A stretch of DNA of 64,000 nt from Nematopogon swammerdamellus (lineage: Eukaryota > Arthropoda > Insecta > Lepidoptera > Adelidae), in NCBI GenBank assembly GCA_946902875.1, contig OX336343.1, positions 9,103,754-9,167,753 on the forward strand, written 5' to 3'. Below, one piece after another: positions 12,001 to 20,809 of this stretch (positions are counted from its first letter, which is position 1; each line of letters begins with the position of its first letter). A program made the translations under genes and the position numbers. The notes under the pieces were generated by a model. It saw only the letters and a list, made by a program, of their open reading frames with translations, made no database searches and had not been told where the DNA came from.

Positions 12001-15000
12001 GCCCGCGGGAAGGGAGTCGCAGAACTGATACCAGGAAAGGAGAGAAAGCGGAAGGCGCCCATTCTCAACCCGGCGGCGGAGAAGGAACACAATTTAAACG
12101 TTCTCGACAGCATTCTGAAGAAGCGGCCTAAAATCAACATGGAGAAGGCAGTTTCGAAGCAGTTGAATGAGGAACAGACTGAGTAAGTAAACATAGTTTG
12201 TTCTTTGTATACGTTTTTCGGTTATGCGGTATTTAAAGCGACTCACTTTTAAAGTCGACGTTTCGTCCCTCGCTCCGAGGACATCATCAGGACTCGCGGA
12301 CCTGCGACGACCTGGAGGACACCCGACACGTCGTCCAGTCAGATGTCAACTGCCGGTCGCCGCTGACGTAGATTGTAGCGATGCGAGGGTACTTCGGCCG
12401 ATGCGGGTAGGTTTGACCTCTCTTGCTGGAAAAGGTCGGTGCACACGTAGCTCACTGTGTCTATGGCTGCCAGAGCTTGATGCTGGTTACCATCCGAGCC
12501 ATGCTTCGCCAGCAGAGGAGTTCACGACGAAGAGAGTACCATGCTGTCTTCCCTGTTGAAATTGGCATGTCTGGAAATTTCAATGGATTCTCGAACCAAA
12601 CGTGGTACATAGTGTTTTTCGACTGATATCGTACTGGTTTGGTTGAATCGAATCCAATGATTTGTGCCGCTGTCCAGAGCATGCTCACATATGGCTAACT
12701 TATGGAACTCGTTGTTCTTCATCGCCCTGATGTGTTCCGACAACCTTGTCTGAACACTCCGCTTCGTTTGTCCGATGTAACACCTCCCACAGCTACATGG
12801 TATTTTGTATACACCTGGAGCCTGCAGTGGAATCTGGTCCTTGACTGTTCTCAACATGCCTTGGATTTTTGTGAGAGGTTTGTAGAAAGTCTTAATGCTC
12901 AACTTGATCATCAACTTACCTATACGGTCCGTGATCCCCTGTATGTATGGTAAGTAGGCGCACCAGCCTCGTCAGCCTCGATAGCTCAGTGTTGCAGACA
13001 GTCAACTGTCGCTATTGAATGTTAAGCAACGCTGGGTGCGGTCAGTACTTGGATGGGTGACCGCTGACCGTTGGAGGCTGACCGAGGTTCGAATTCCTCG
13101 TAAAACTGTAGGTCCCTTCCCTCCTAATCTTACTTGGTGGTAGGGTTTAACCCGCCCGGCTTGGTACCACCGCACTGAATGAAACGTCGGTCAAAACGGC
13201 TATGTAAATAGTTTGTGTTTTCCGACCAGTTCAGTGTAGCCGGCACGATCAAAGGGGGAAGCACTGACATGGCACCTAGTTCACCCGGTGTTATGGGCTG
13301 ACATCACGGACGTTGTAGGTGATGTAGCCAACCGTGTCAGTTTCCATAAAAAAAAAAAAAAAACCGCCGACCTCTACCCTCTGCCGCCTTCTACAAACCT
13401 CTCACAAAAATCCAAGGCATGTTGAGAACAGTCAAGGACCAGATTCCACTGCAGGCTCCAGGTGTATACAAAATACCATGTAGCTGTGGGAGGTGTTACA
13501 TCGGACAAACGAAGCGGAGTGTTCAGACAAGGTTGTCGAACACATCAGGGCGATGAAGAACAACGAATTCCATAAGTCAGCCATCTGTGAGCATGCTCTG
13601 GACAGCGGCACAAATCATTGGATTCGATTCGACCAAACCAGTACGATATCAGTCGAAAAACACTATGTACCACGTTTGGTTCGAGAATCCATTGAAATTT
13701 CCAGACATGCCAATTTCAACAGGGAAGACAGCATCTCTTCGTTGTGGACTCCTCTGCTGGCGAAGCATGGCTCGGATGGTAACCAGCATCAAGCTCTGGC
13801 AGCCATAGACACAGTGAGCTACGTGTGCACCGACCTTTTCCAGCAAGAGAGGTTGAACCTACCCGCATCGGCCGAAGTACCCTCGCATCGCTACAATCTA
13901 CGTCAGCGGCGACCGACAGTTGACATCTGACTGGACGACGTGTCGGGTGTCCTCCAGGTCGTCGCAGTTCCGCGAGTCCTGATGATGTCCTCGGAGCGAG
14001 GGACGAAACGTCGACTTTAAAAGTGAGTCGCTTTAAATACCGCATAACCGAAAAACGTATACAATGTGTAATAGCGGTAAAAGCCTAAACGAACATATAG
14101 TTTGTTCTGTTTTGCTGAGATTTGGTTTACACTTTTATTGGAAATTTATTTATTGCAAGTAGTGCGCCTTTCTGATATTTATTATTATTGTTTTTAATTT
14201 TTTATAATTATTATTTGTTAATGAACTAGCAGCTTAATATGCTGATGTGTTCATGCCTATGATGATCACTGGTGTTGCTATTTGTTATATTTCTTCGATT
14301 TTTAAGTACTTGTCAAGCCTATTTTTCAATGTGTTTATTGAGGGTGCTTCAATAACTTTATTAATAATTTATTTTACATTTATACAACTGTTTGCCTTCC
14401 CAAAACGAAATAAGTCTGAATCCTAACGTTCTTTTGGTTAATGAATATTTTAAATGAAAACCCATTAAAAGTACCCGTCCTACAAGAAATATTGTTAAGA
14501 CTACGCCTCGACTTCCCATACTAAGGTAATTGGGTGATCACTTCAAAACCGTTTGTGATCACTGATAAATAGAGTAAAAACGTTACTTTGTACTAGTCGT
14601 CTGTTTCTGGTTTGCACTTACCTCGGCCCGCGCTTCCGCACTTCGCGCCTCACGCTACACCTGCTGACACCTAGCATTTCCTCCAAGGCTGGGCGTCAGC
14701 GGGTGTAGGCCAAGGTAAGGGCAAACCAGAAAAAGACAAGTAATATCCACTTTTCTACTCAAAATATGACTGTGTATGAACAAGTTAATTCAATCAAATT
14801 GCTTTTATGCAACCATATTTTGATAAATTTGTTCCAACAGACGGGTCTGGGTCCGTGCTCCACCTAGGTTCTCCACCTGGGTGGAGCATGGGATACTTAG
14901 ATTTTATATGCTATGTCCATGCTCCAACTACCATTAAGTACAGTCGTGTGCAAGAGTGTAATTTAGTGGGTCCACGGGGAAAACTATAAATCAAACATTG

Positions 15001-16096
15001 ATTTCTAAGAGAGGTAATAATATTATACTTAACATGTTACATGTGGCATAAATATTATGTGCCCTTCACCGTTCTCTTTCATCGTCAATAAAAAAATCAT
15101 AATAAACTGGGAACGGTTCTAAAGTACCAGGGCAGCAGAAATTTAAAGGAGGTTTCCATAATTTTGTAAAAGTTAACGATTAACTTATACAGAAACCTAT
15201 TCGAAAACGCGTATTCATGGTATTCAATAATAGGTGCCAGGATTTATTCATTCACCCAACGCATAGTTCCAAGGCCAGGGAGAGGCCAGGATTATCTCCC
15301 TTTTTTTCTTTCCCTCTCAGCGATTAACTTATATAAAATTAAGGAAACCTCCTTTAAATTTCTGCTTCCCTGGTACTTTGGTGACTTCATGTTTGTTAAT
15401 GTTTGTTAATCCTGGCCTATATTATTTATATAATATATATTTTATAATTGTTGTATTTTTTTTTATTTGCGGAATCTGAATTTAATTTCTTTTCAAAATA
15501 AACAATACAATCAAGTTACCTTGTTATTTTATTGGTTTTATTGTACTGTACTATACAGCTGTAGGTCAGTAAGGAATAAGCAAATCAGGAGTTGGCGAAT
15601 AAGGAATTGGCGAATAAAGTCATGGACTGTACAATAATATTATCAGTTGGAGCATGGTATATGGTATAAATTGTAAGTATCCCATGCTCCACCCAGGTGG
15701 AGAACCTAGGTGGAGCACGGACCCAGACCCCAACAGACAGATCTTGAGTAGAAATGCCCATACAAAGTAAACATTTTACTCGATGCCAAATGATTTTGTT
15801 GAAGTGATCGTCCGATTACATATGTATTTATTGGTGTATGTGGTATGATTATTAGTATGGGAAGCCGAGGCGTAGAGCATGCCCTTAATATAATATTTGT
15901 AAAATGAAAATGTCATACAATCAATCTTTTTTTTAGACAAAAAAATCAGAAAAGTATCATGAAGCCCCGCAAAGGGAAAGGTAAAGGGGGCAAACCGGGC
16001 GCAGGGAAGCCGAGCAAGGCTATCTCCAAGAAACCTAAGGGCGGCAAAGGAGAGAGGAATCCCGGCAAGAAGAATCACGGGAGAAAACGAAGATAG
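3080..16096 (+). CDS. RRS1: RRS1, ribosome biogenesis regulatory protein (5 exons)
   Basis: Coding exons are 3080-3228, 10499-10771, 11315-11534, 11920-12182 and 15937-16096; they sum to 1065 nt, 354 residues plus stop (human RRS1 is 365). All junctions are GT-AG and the phases agree (2, 2, 0, 2). Recognised stretches include AEKYKPITVEKHLDVEID in exon 1, RDNTQLLLNKVWELQTERV and KPRPLTKWQEFAKSKGI in exon 2, NWVIEVPQNADPMED in exon 3, and STASVGKFQDKLPKE in exon 4. The C-terminal exon is a Lys/Arg/Gly-rich tail. RRS1 is a nucleolar factor that, with RPF2, brings the 5S RNP to the pre-60S ribosome. The start ATG has AAA before it and G after it. The human gene lacks coding introns; here intron 1 (7.3 kb) and intron 4 (3.75 kb) are packed with transposons. 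A possible ATTAAA poly(A) signal is at 16138-16143. Confidence 0.95.
3774..4440 (-). pseudogene. C-terminal end of the same LINE ORF2
   Basis: Frames 4419-4081 and 4070-3774 carry the typical C-terminus of CR1/jockey-like ORF2 (RPLLEYGFQIWQPYFVKDI, then NRVVNAWNKLPQDVIDSPN, ending in FKNRLDKYIK). They are separated by a frame break near 4075. They continue the frame interrupted at 6903. Confidence 0.8.
4441..5400 (+). repeat. Dispersed ACCGACTTCC repeat block
   Basis: The block starts at the LINE break with ACCGACTTCCAAAAAAGGAG, followed by a T-run. Related copies recur at 4910-4935 and 5215-5350 (GGCCGATTTTGAAAATTC occurs in one; a GGCCGATTTAGAAAATTC version in the other). A near-identical terminus occurs in inverse orientation at the other side of the insertion (6870-6900). 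I infer a family of palindromic or terminally repeated elements. No coding potential. Confidence 0.55.
5545..6097 (+). repeat. Higher-order tandem array (A-B-C units) starting GTAGGGTTCCGTAAC
   Basis: Units all begin with GTAGGGTTCCGTAAC (the outermost are degenerate). Three unit types can be told apart: A (about 57 bp, ending in TTCTGCAAAATGAAT), B (about 66 bp, ending in TTTATTTCAAAATGAAT) and C (about 90 bp, with CCTCCGACGGTTATTTTATA). The order is A-B-C-A-B-C-C-A, i.e. an A-B-C trimer of about 213 bp repeated, then a partial expansion. Because unit lengths are near multiples of three, the array is open on both strands (5449-6135 minus, 5563-6132 plus); these frames are not genes. Confidence 0.85.
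6098..6437 (-). mobile_element. tRNA/5S composite SINE, nearly full length
   Basis: Reverse copy of the SINE described at 12971-13363. It runs from the tail (CGTCCGTGATGTCAGCCC) to the tRNA-like head (GAGCTATCGAAGCTGAC on the plus strand). The 5S-like segment is shortened near 6390. It abuts the end of the tandem array directly. Confidence 0.85.
6510..6903. repeat. Large near-perfect palindromic element inside the LINE
   Basis: Arms of about 145-150 bp (about 6539-6684 and 6750-6900) are inverse complements with few differences, around a centre of about 65 bp. Shared landmarks are ACCGCCTTCAAAAATATATG in the left arm and AACGAACCCTAGAGTTGAAG next to the centre. The outer end carries ACCGACTTCC as at 4441. 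This forms the right side of the insertion that splits the LINE. A shorter relative is at 62859-63068. Confidence 0.75.
6836..8696 (-). pseudogene. LINE endonuclease-reverse transcriptase frame, frameshifted
   Basis: Two overlapping frames (8696-7455, 413 residues, and 7483-6836, 215 residues) make up the end of the endonuclease, the linker and most of RT. The downstream frame has PQGSV and FADDS, the catalytic RT motif, and EKAFDRV. The frame change lies where the sequence has a short local palindrome (ttgcatcgtaactaaat inverted, about 7450-7495), probably the scar of a small duplication. The final residues after LNAQK are insertion sequence, not LINE. Nonfunctional remnant. Confidence 0.85.
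9233..9352 (-). mobile_element. SINE tail fragment
   Basis: Starts with a T-run, then ATGGAAACTGACACGGTTGG and the shared tail; ends within it at about 9352 (GTGCTGGCTACG). The head is missing on the right, i.e. the copy is 5'-truncated. Confidence 0.8.
9677..9902 (+). repeat. Minisatellite, about 65-bp units
   Basis: Four imperfect units share CATCTTGTTCTTTCTTATAG followed by TTTGTCCCGCTTAATTC and a GC-rich CCGGCGACGATT part. It lies in RRS1 intron 1. The last unit is truncated. Confidence 0.75.
10228..10457 (-). mobile_element. SINE tail fragment next to RRS1 exon 2
   Basis: Begins with a 20-base T-run, then the shared tail up to ACCCTACCACCTAGTA at about 10457, with no tRNA/5S head. Its end is only about 41 bases upstream of the RRS1 exon 2 start (10499), so the SINE edge abuts the polypyrimidine/branch region of that intron. 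Confidence 0.85.
10966..11189. mobile_element. Hairpin derived from Penelope-like 3' termini, with hammerhead-like arms
   Basis: Two arms of about 80 bp (10967-11043 and 11066-11143) are inverse complements starting GTTTTCGGTTACGCGGTATA, around a short centre. After the right arm comes AATGTGTAATAGCGGTAAAA, also found at the end of the larger Penelope element at 14062. The left arm on the minus strand reads CTGAAGA, stem, GAAACGTC (hammerhead-like). The right arm has GTAAC where GAAAC is expected. It lies in RRS1 intron 2. Confidence 0.7.
12252..12296 (-). ncRNA. Hammerhead ribozyme motif (type I, minimal helix III), left copy
   Basis: On the minus strand: helix I GAGTC, CTGATGA, helix II GTCCTC/GAGGGAC, GAAA, then ACGTC with a 2-bp helix III, and GACTT closing helix I. 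All core positions of the hammerhead consensus (CUGANGA...GAAA) are present. One extra U follows CUGAUGA. It matches hammerheads known from Penelope-like elements. Self-cleavage is inferred. Confidence 0.75.
12522..12914 (-). pseudogene. GIY-YIG endonuclease C-terminus of Penelope-like element (left copy)
   Basis: 130 residues. The core is GVYKIPCSCGRCYIGQT (GVY...YIG, the GIY-YIG motif), then RLSEHIRAMKNNE with the conserved Arg and His, then CEHALDSGTNHWI. In complete elements this domain follows a telomerase-like RT and cuts target DNA. The N-terminal RT is missing and the frame is broken near 12540, so this is a fragment. Confidence 0.85.
12971..13363 (+). mobile_element. Composite tRNA/5S SINE, full-length reference copy
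   Basis: The head begins TCAGCCTCGATAGCTCAGTG (tRNA A-box-like TAGCTCAGTG). At 13021-13063 come GTTAAGCAACGCTGGG and GTACTTGGATGGGTGACC, which match the 5S rRNA A box and C box regions (5S residues about 50-90). Then GAGGTTCGAATTCCTC (tRNA B box) at about 13084-13099. The body contains GGTAGGGTTTAACCCGCCC, the tail ends in GTGTCAGTTTCCAT and a 16-base A-run. All three pol III promoter types of signal are visible; transcription is inferred. It sits between the two inverted Penelope copies. Confidence 0.9.
13370..13930 (+). pseudogene. GIY-YIG endonuclease C-terminus of Penelope-like element (right copy)
   Basis: Near-identical inverse copy of the left fragment. The frame starts upstream at FYKPLTKIQGML-like codons, then carries CGRCYIGQTKRS. 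A one-base change near 13535 shifts the frame: the second open stretch (13493-13930) gives VVEHIRAMKNNEFHK through HRYNLRQRRPTVDI and a stop at 13928-13930. It preserves the natural C-terminus better than the left copy. Confidence 0.85.
13973..14018 (+). ncRNA. Hammerhead ribozyme motif, right copy
   Basis: Same motif as the left copy, in plus orientation: GAGTC 13974-13978, CTGATGA 13979-13985, helix II 13987-14004, GAAA 14005-14008, CGTC 14009-14012, GACTT 14013-14017. Predicted cleavage is after the C at 14012. It would lie in the sense strand of RRS1 pre-mRNA (intron 4). Confidence 0.75.
14190..14400 (-). mobile_element. LINE 3'-end fragment (same family as 3650-4070)
   Basis: On the plus strand, AATGAACTAGCAGCTTAATA with CTGATGTGTTCAT parallels AATGAACAAGCAGCTCTAGC at 3642. 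The following part translates in reverse to a degenerate FKN-LDKYLK C-terminus. Truncated and decayed. Confidence 0.6.
14597..14745. repeat. Short inverted-repeat (MITE-like) element
   Basis: The ends CTGTTTCTGGTTTGCACTTA and the complement of GGTAAGGGCAAACCAGAAAA are inverse copies with small differences; the centre is GC-rich. It lies in RRS1 intron 4. No TSD recognised. Confidence 0.55.
14843..15730. mobile_element. Non-autonomous DNA transposon with 8-bp TSD
   Basis: Inverted ends of about 60 bp or more begin GGGTCTGGGTCCGTGCTCCA; similarity continues to about 110 bp. CAACAGAC flanks it directly on both sides (14835-14842 and 15731-15738), an 8-bp target duplication as in hAT-type transposition. 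No transposase frame. A second inverted-repeat element is nested inside (15119-15383). Confidence 0.85.
15119..15383. repeat. Nested inverted-repeat element
   Basis: Arms of about 45 bp: AAAGTACCAGGGCAGCAGAA at 15120 and its complement ending at about 15382 (TTTCTGCTTCCCTGGTACTTT). The middle, about 180 bp, has no coding potential. It lies inside the 14843-15730 transposon. Confidence 0.65.
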
Positions 16097-18930
16097 TTGA
16101 ATGAGTACATACTTTAATTTTATTATTATTATTGTATATTAAATTGTGAAATCAATACAAATGAAATCATGTTTTTTTTTTCATTCAAGATTTTGCAGTT
16201 TCTCTTGGGAATGTTACGTGGAAAAATGACTGATGAGAATAATGGTTCTCTGTTGGTTTGTTTTGCTACATCAGAACACTTATAAACCTATTCAAATTAT
16301 AACTTTCGACATTTTCAGAGATTTTTCATTTTACAAAGGCACAAGGGGTAAGAAGTAAGCCAGAGGGGCAACGAGAACGATCGCACTTGTGTGTGTCGGT
16401 GTGCATATTCTGTTTTTCTAACACTTCATCAACAAATTCGCCATTGCACCTTCGACTAGCTCGGAATAAAAACACAAACATACCGCTTTTTGCCGCGGTG
16501 CTTACGTTTTGTGGAACATGAAATGAGGCGGCCTATTAGTATGCGTTTGTGTGGAAAGTGTATGACGTATTCATTGTATTAGCCAATTAATCTAGGCATC
16601 ATTAACGTCTGCGTGAGCGGACGGACGAAGATGTGTAAATGTATTAGTTTAAAGTCGGCCTTTGATACAATAAACCAATAGGTGTTCTATTAAAAAAAAT
16701 CATTATTTTAGTCTATTATTTATTCATAAAATGTGAAAGACGATACACGTGGACATTAAAAAGAAATAAAACCAAACAATTTAAGCCTGTGCCCAGCAGT
16801 GGGCACATATATTTTGCTAAATGAAAACTATAAAGTATTTTCCAAAATATCCATAACTGTTTTTCTAAGTATTACCCTCTAACTTCAATTTTCGATAACA
16901 ATTCCAAAATTCTTATTTATTTTTAACTATTTATTTTAACACTGACAGGTGGTGCGTGTATCCTGTTTTTTAATTTATGAGTGCACTTGTATTCTTGCTG
17001 AAGGTAAAAAAAAAACCTCTAAATTCTTCCACTGCTTCATTTGAGTCAGCAACAGTTCAACAAGGCAAATATTTTTTTTTATGTGAAACTCCAGGTGGGG
17101 GCTGTATGCAGTAAATCCATAATTAATCAGTCGTCAGAATTTAGTACACCTGCTGTGAGCTGCGTCATTCAAACATTTCCAGCCTAAATTGACACTATTC
17201 CACTTGATGGGCTTTTTGCTCTTCTGTGAGAAGATGCTGTATACAACGGGAACTGGGAAGCAACCTTTCTGATGTGGAGACGGTCGTGTAAAATGTTGTT
17301 GTGGCTCATGATTCAATCTTCAATTCATCCTGAATCTCACGGTGTGTGACATTCCTCTGTTTCTTGATTAACCACTCCGTTTTGAGCATGTTTCATGTGT
17401 CATTGCACCTGGCGGTCGAGGTTCATCTTTGACACCGGCCCAGCCCAACCTCGTTTTAACTCACAATACCAGTATTTGTTCCGTTTGAAACGGAACGCTT
17501 TTGGGCGTTGTTTGTTTGTTTGCTGCCCAGCCTCTTGAGAAGGCGGGTGGGCCATTCTTCGCACTGACGCATTTCGACCTCAAGACGGTTCGTTGTACGT
17601 TGGCGCTCGGGTAGTTCTACTTCAGCCACCCGAGCTCTTTCATGAAGTGGAGCACTCTTGGTCGCTTCCACACTCCATGGGTAGTTTTTGGCGTTGTCGG
17701 CACAACAATCCACAAAATAAAAACACTGGTGGCCGTGGACAAGAAAACAGTGAGGGAAGACCACCCGCCAGGTGGGACGTTCAACCGCTGAGGGCTGGGA
17801 GGACTACAGGAAAATTGGAGAGATGTATGTCCAGCAGTTGACGCTTACACGCTGACTTGACTAACCGACCAGTATGTAATGGTGGCCAGCGACGGAACAG
17901 AGTTTCCAAATGCAGCTGTAAAATTTTTATGAGATTTTTTTGAAGGTAAGTTATGTTTGAAGTCGTAATAAATCATTGCATGAAATCATATCCATCAGTG
18001 ATTGTCAAATATCGACTGACACTGTTTGAAAAATCATTAAACTGAAAATAATGGTGGGTAGTTTAAAAATTTAATATGAAGTTAATGCAATACAATTTAA
18101 ATACATTTTATAAAGATAAAGTTTACAAATTTTTGTTTGCGAGGTACTATACAACTTACCACTGTCTAAAATAAAATGACAAGATATACCATGTTACATT
18201 TTTAAGCACTAGAATATTTGATGAGAACTTTTCATAACAATAAACTCTCTAAATTTTAACAATAATATTCAGACTATTTAGTTAAACTTTAAAACTGTCT
18301 ACTCAGTAATAATAAACTTTCACGATTGCATATATTGTGTCCTATTAAACATTAAATGAGACAACTACACTACACGACCATGAGAAGTCAGATTTTGTTT
18401 GTAATCTAATCAAACTGTATATCCCAAAGGGGTACACAGATTTACGTTGTTTTCATTTTGGAATTTTAATGTTTTATTCGAAAATTATCAAATGATATGG
18501 ACAAATTGTCAAACATTAGGCCGTCGGTAATAATAAGTAAGTACCAATCAATTAACAGTCACAATTTTTTTTTTCATGCAGCCACTACTGTGTGAATTAT
18601 TTTGCAGTAATTTTGAAAGTTTCTGTAAATCTATATCTACAAACAAATTTTATACTACTTGTCCAGATCACACACCATCAGGTGTAGCGGCCACACGTGA
18701 CACTTTATATAAGTTTAAACGAAGACAAGGAATATAATATCTTGGAAGTCAGAAACATCAATACAGTGCAAAATTATATTTTCATAATACAATTATCGCT
18801 ATGCTTTCTAATTGTTACAACAATTACACAAGTTGACAACACTTTTACAATAACATTTAAGAAATGTTTAGTAAATGCTCAGAGTTAAGCTCTGTTTAGG
18901 GGATATAGTCTGTTTAGGGGATCTGTCTGT
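16097..18930. other. RRS1 3' flank, decayed repeats only
   Basis: No gene is visible. GCCTGTGCCCAGCAGTGGGC (16784) and CAGCAGTTGACGC (about 17832) resemble the ends of RTE-type repeats. The stretch 17620-17870 contains GRPPARW in the plus frame, a decayed RTE-LINE C-terminus. The rest is AT-rich with no recognised structure. Confidence 0.5.
17620..17870 (+). pseudogene. Decayed RTE-like LINE C-terminus
   Basis: The frame 17593-17841 contains EGRPPARWDVQPLRAGR, resembling the GRPPARW-containing C-terminus of RTE-type ORFs, followed by ATGTCCAGCAGTTGACGC, like the start of RTE 3' UTRs. Short and degenerate. Confidence 0.5.
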
Positions 18931-19829
18931 ATAGGGGAAGTACTAGACAAAAAGCACTTCGTATTTCCCTAACCATACCCATATTTCAAGTGATTTAACT
19001 ATAAATTATATGCCTATAGTTAGGTAAAGATTCAAGGTATAATGTGAATACATAATTTTTAATTTAATCTTATAAATTCCCTTAAAAATATGTGGTTGAA
19101 AAGTGGTAAAATCGTTCAAAAATGCTTTTGCTATTTCCCTCGCCATTTTTTACAAATGCATCTAATACGAAAAATGCTTTATTGAGCTTAGAGTCAATAA
19201 GACTCTAAGAATCATCTAAATACATTCAAACTCTTACAGAATAAGGGTCTTTCTCCGCCGTCGCAATATTTCGATGACTTCGGTGGCACTTTTTTTTTCT
19301 TTGAATTTAGACATTCTCACAGGCAAAACATAATTTAGAATTAATTTAGAATCAAATGGTAGTGGAGGGAACGAAATTGATTGAACGGTTATGAAGTTAT
19401 TGAATTAAAAAAATATGATGTCCACCGAAATCAATATTTTAGTCACCGAAATCAAATCGTGTAATTACTTTATAACTTTAACACTTTAAACACTATGCAA
19501 CTGTGCAAAAGAACAAACAATACCGACTACAATTGTGTGCAATTTCGATATGAGTAGGTATTGAGTAGATTTATATTGTAAACATTTTTTTTGTGATATT
19601 GCCGGTCTTTTTCATTGTTAAGTGCATAAAGTATGGGGTCGCTTATATTTCTAGCTTTTCTAAGTCTTTCAGCCACTCTTTTTTTAGCTAAGCGTTCCTC
19701 TTTTGAATCCGCTATCACGGCAAAGCTGAAAAGGATAATCATACGTAATACTATAATAATAAATCGACCACCGATACGTCGAGATACTACAAAACTTGTA
19801 TCGGTAAACGGCGGTGACAGTGAGGCTCC

Positions 19830-20790
19830 ATGAAAATACCCGCCCCATCCAATGATATTCTGCTACTCGGCAACATACATTGTTATGCGGACAAAAGTAG
19901 GTACACGGATCCTACACCAGTCACCCTTCAGCCAGACGGGACGTTGTGGATGAAAAGAGGCGAGGAACAAACGCTTCGGTCTATTTCCGAATGGGGCCGT
20001 ACCTACTAATTTGGTCGAGTTTAACGCTTCCAAGACACAAGTCTGCGCGTTCTGTGCGAAAAGAACGGCGTTCACAGCCGCTCCTTCCTTCCAGGTCCCG
20101 TCGCTAAAATTAAGCGATCACCTCGGGGTCCTCAGAGTCGAACTGTCGCACGACCTAAACTTTCGGCGCCATAATCTAGGGGAAGGCCAAGCTAGTTTCT
20201 AAAAAGTTGGGCGTACTCAGTAAGGTGCGACGGTACTTCACGCCGGGCCAAAGGCTGCTTTTGTATAGTACAGATTAGGTCCTGCTTGGGGTACTACTCG
20301 CACTTGTGGGTTGGCTCAGCTAAATACCAGCTTGCGCCTTTGGATTCGATCCAGAGTCGAGCCCTGCGACTAGTGGATGACCCCAACGTGTCCCGCGATC
20401 TAAAACCACTGCAACTCCGTAGGAATGTCGGCGACCTAAGTGTGTTCTATCGCTTATTCAATCCATGGTGAATGCTCGGAGTAGCTGTTTAACGCGATCC
20501 TTCCGTCCCCTTTCCACCTCCGCACAACGCGCACTGGACAGGGATTGCATCCCTATACGCTGGACTTATACGGGTGCGTACCAATCGGTTCTGCAGGTCT
20601 TTCCTCCACAGAACTGGTAAACTCTGGAACGCTCTCCCTGCCCACGTATTTCCCCCCAAGTATCGTCTCTGGTTCTTCAAGAGAGGCGTGAATAGCACCT
20701 GTCAGGCCGGCATGGCATTCGAAAGCCCAGCGTACGACCGAATTTACATGGGCGTCATTAGGCACCTTATTGGTGACTCGGCGTCGCATG
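19830..20790 (+). pseudogene. LINE (jockey/CR1-like) RT C-terminal remnant
   Basis: Fragments in shifting frames: VEFNASKTQVCAFCAKRTAF, YYSHLWVGSAKYQLAPLDSI, LRLVDDPNVSRDLKPLQLRR, FLHRTGKLWNALPAHVFPP. They match in order the C-terminal half of the minus-strand LINE at 21060-22440. Several frame breaks, no catalytic motif. Confidence 0.75.
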
Positions 20791-20809
20791 TCGCGCTTTT
20801 TATTTAAAA

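Larger units (their letters stand above)
12206..14096. mobile_element. Penelope-like element, inverted double copy with a SINE in the middle
   Basis: Two 3' segments face outward: minus 12958-12210 and plus 13368-14096. Each encodes a GIY-YIG nuclease domain and ends in a terminus (CGGTTATGCGGTATTTAAA on the left) containing a hammerhead motif. ATAGTTTGTTCT occurs on both sides (about 12194-12205 and 14097-14108), consistent with a 12-bp target duplication. GIY-YIG plus hammerhead ribozymes in terminal repeats is the hallmark of Penelope-like elements. RT is absent (5'-truncated on both sides). It lies in RRS1 intron 4, starting some 25 bp after the exon 4 donor. Confidence 0.85.

Noticed and set aside
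13021..13063. Possible 5S rRNA gene
   Set aside because: Only the internal control part matches; both ends of 5S are replaced by tRNA-like sequence, and the same structure recurs with an A tail. It is part of a SINE.
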